Origin: Yoonia vestfoldensis
Lineage (GTDB): Bacteria > Pseudomonadota > Alphaproteobacteria > Rhodobacterales > Rhodobacteraceae
Length of the DNA stretch: 64,000 bases
Assembly (NCBI RefSeq): GCF_002158905.1
Contig: NZ_CP021431.1
Coordinates: forward strand, 2,108,001-2,172,000
Reading direction: 5' to 3'
In this document: positions 63,905-64,000 of the stretch, one piece after another
Numbering within the stretch: the stretch's first letter is position 1
Layout of the letters: each line of letters opens with the position of its first letter
Notes under the pieces: generated by a model
Database searches by the model: none
The model's input: only the letters and a program-made list of their open reading frames with translations
What the model was told of the DNA's origin: nothing
Translations under genes and position numbers: made by a program

Positions 63905-64000
63905 TCAGCGTTTTGCGGCGAAGAAATCGCGCAACAGCTGTTCGGCCTGCGCGGCACTGATGCCGTCATAGATTTCGGGGCGGTGGTGGCATTGCGGATG
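63905..64000 (-). CDS. tadA: tRNA-specific adenosine deaminase, C-terminal end (partial)
   Basis: Only the last 31 residues and stop are in the window; the gene enters from the right edge. The end PQCHHRPEIYDGISAAQAEQ followed by LLRDFFAAKR fits the C-terminus of TadA, which deaminates A34 to inosine in tRNA-Arg(ACG). The catalytic region is outside, so the call rests on the conserved tail. Confidence 0.7.
   Translation of the reverse strand, partial: HPQCHHRPEIYDGISAAQAEQLLRDFFAAKR

Overview
The window looks like a chromosomal segment of a marine Rhodobacteraceae (Roseobacter-group) alphaproteobacterium. The reasons are its high GC with strong G/C third-position bias, a DnaA-like HdaA gene, an ScfR-type regulator beside propionyl-CoA carboxylase genes, a DddL-type DMSP lyase, a betICBA/choXWV choline module, Hint_2-family and DUF1127 proteins, and a short 'CTCCGGCGGGGATATTT' intergenic repeat that I associate with this family. 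I see no phage, IS element, CRISPR array, tRNA or rRNA operon. Almost all of the DNA is densely packed housekeeping and catabolic genes.

Layout. 1-1 kb: 3' part of proC, and ybjN. 1.2-6.5 kb: M42 peptidase, ubiK, then lgt, a MidA-type methyltransferase and pgeF in stop-start overlap, and a Hint-domain protein. 6.5-9.4 kb: MATE exporter, NicO-type metal exporter and DUF1007 protein. 9.5-13.2 kb: epimerase and DMSP lyase, divergent from parE. 13.2-18.3 kb: DUF1194 protein, cytochrome c, YdcZ, lolD, lolC/E, proS. 18.4-24 kb: AI-2E transporter, hdaA, ppk1, ppx. 24-36.3 kb: TerB/J-domain protein, VOC protein and the propionyl-CoA module (scpA, pccA, pccB, a Bcr/CflA transporter, scfR/pccR), then a CoxG-like protein. 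36.3-45.2 kb: secreted nuclease, betA-betB-betC-betI and, divergently, choXWV. 45-54.8 kb: two EamA transporters, YmdB-type phosphoesterase, SLC13 permease, yebC, fthC, mgtE, guanine deaminase, hisN, XRE regulator. 55-64 kb: quinone oxidoreductase, LysR regulator, DUF1127, Bax1-type membrane protein, rpmG, BLUF photoreceptor, RNase P RNA, amidase, excalibur-like lipoprotein, gatA, gatC, ceramidase-like protein and the C-terminal end of tadA.

How the genes fit together. Two osmolyte routes stand out. DddL would split DMSP into DMS and acrylate; acrylate carbon can enter propionyl-CoA (the acrylate-to-propionyl-CoA enzymes are not in this window), which PccAB and methylmalonyl-CoA mutase turn into succinyl-CoA under ScfR control. 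Choline-O-sulfate and choline are imported by ChoXWV and converted by BetC, BetA and BetB to glycine betaine, with BetI as repressor. A perfect ATTGAC-TC-GTCAAT dyad lies in the bet/cho divergent region. GCAAA direct repeats lie in both the pccB and the scfR promoter regions.

The less ordinary signals are small and mostly non-coding: GTAG-headed hairpins that look like RAYT-type REP sequences (two of them begin at a stop codon), a dispersed ~33-bp repeat that once supplies the C-terminal codons of choV, a three-hairpin cassette downstream of scfR, a two-strand CtrA-like box upstream of a secreted nuclease, and short tandem repeats after ppx and before the quinone oxidoreductase. I did not find a convincing new multi-gene system.
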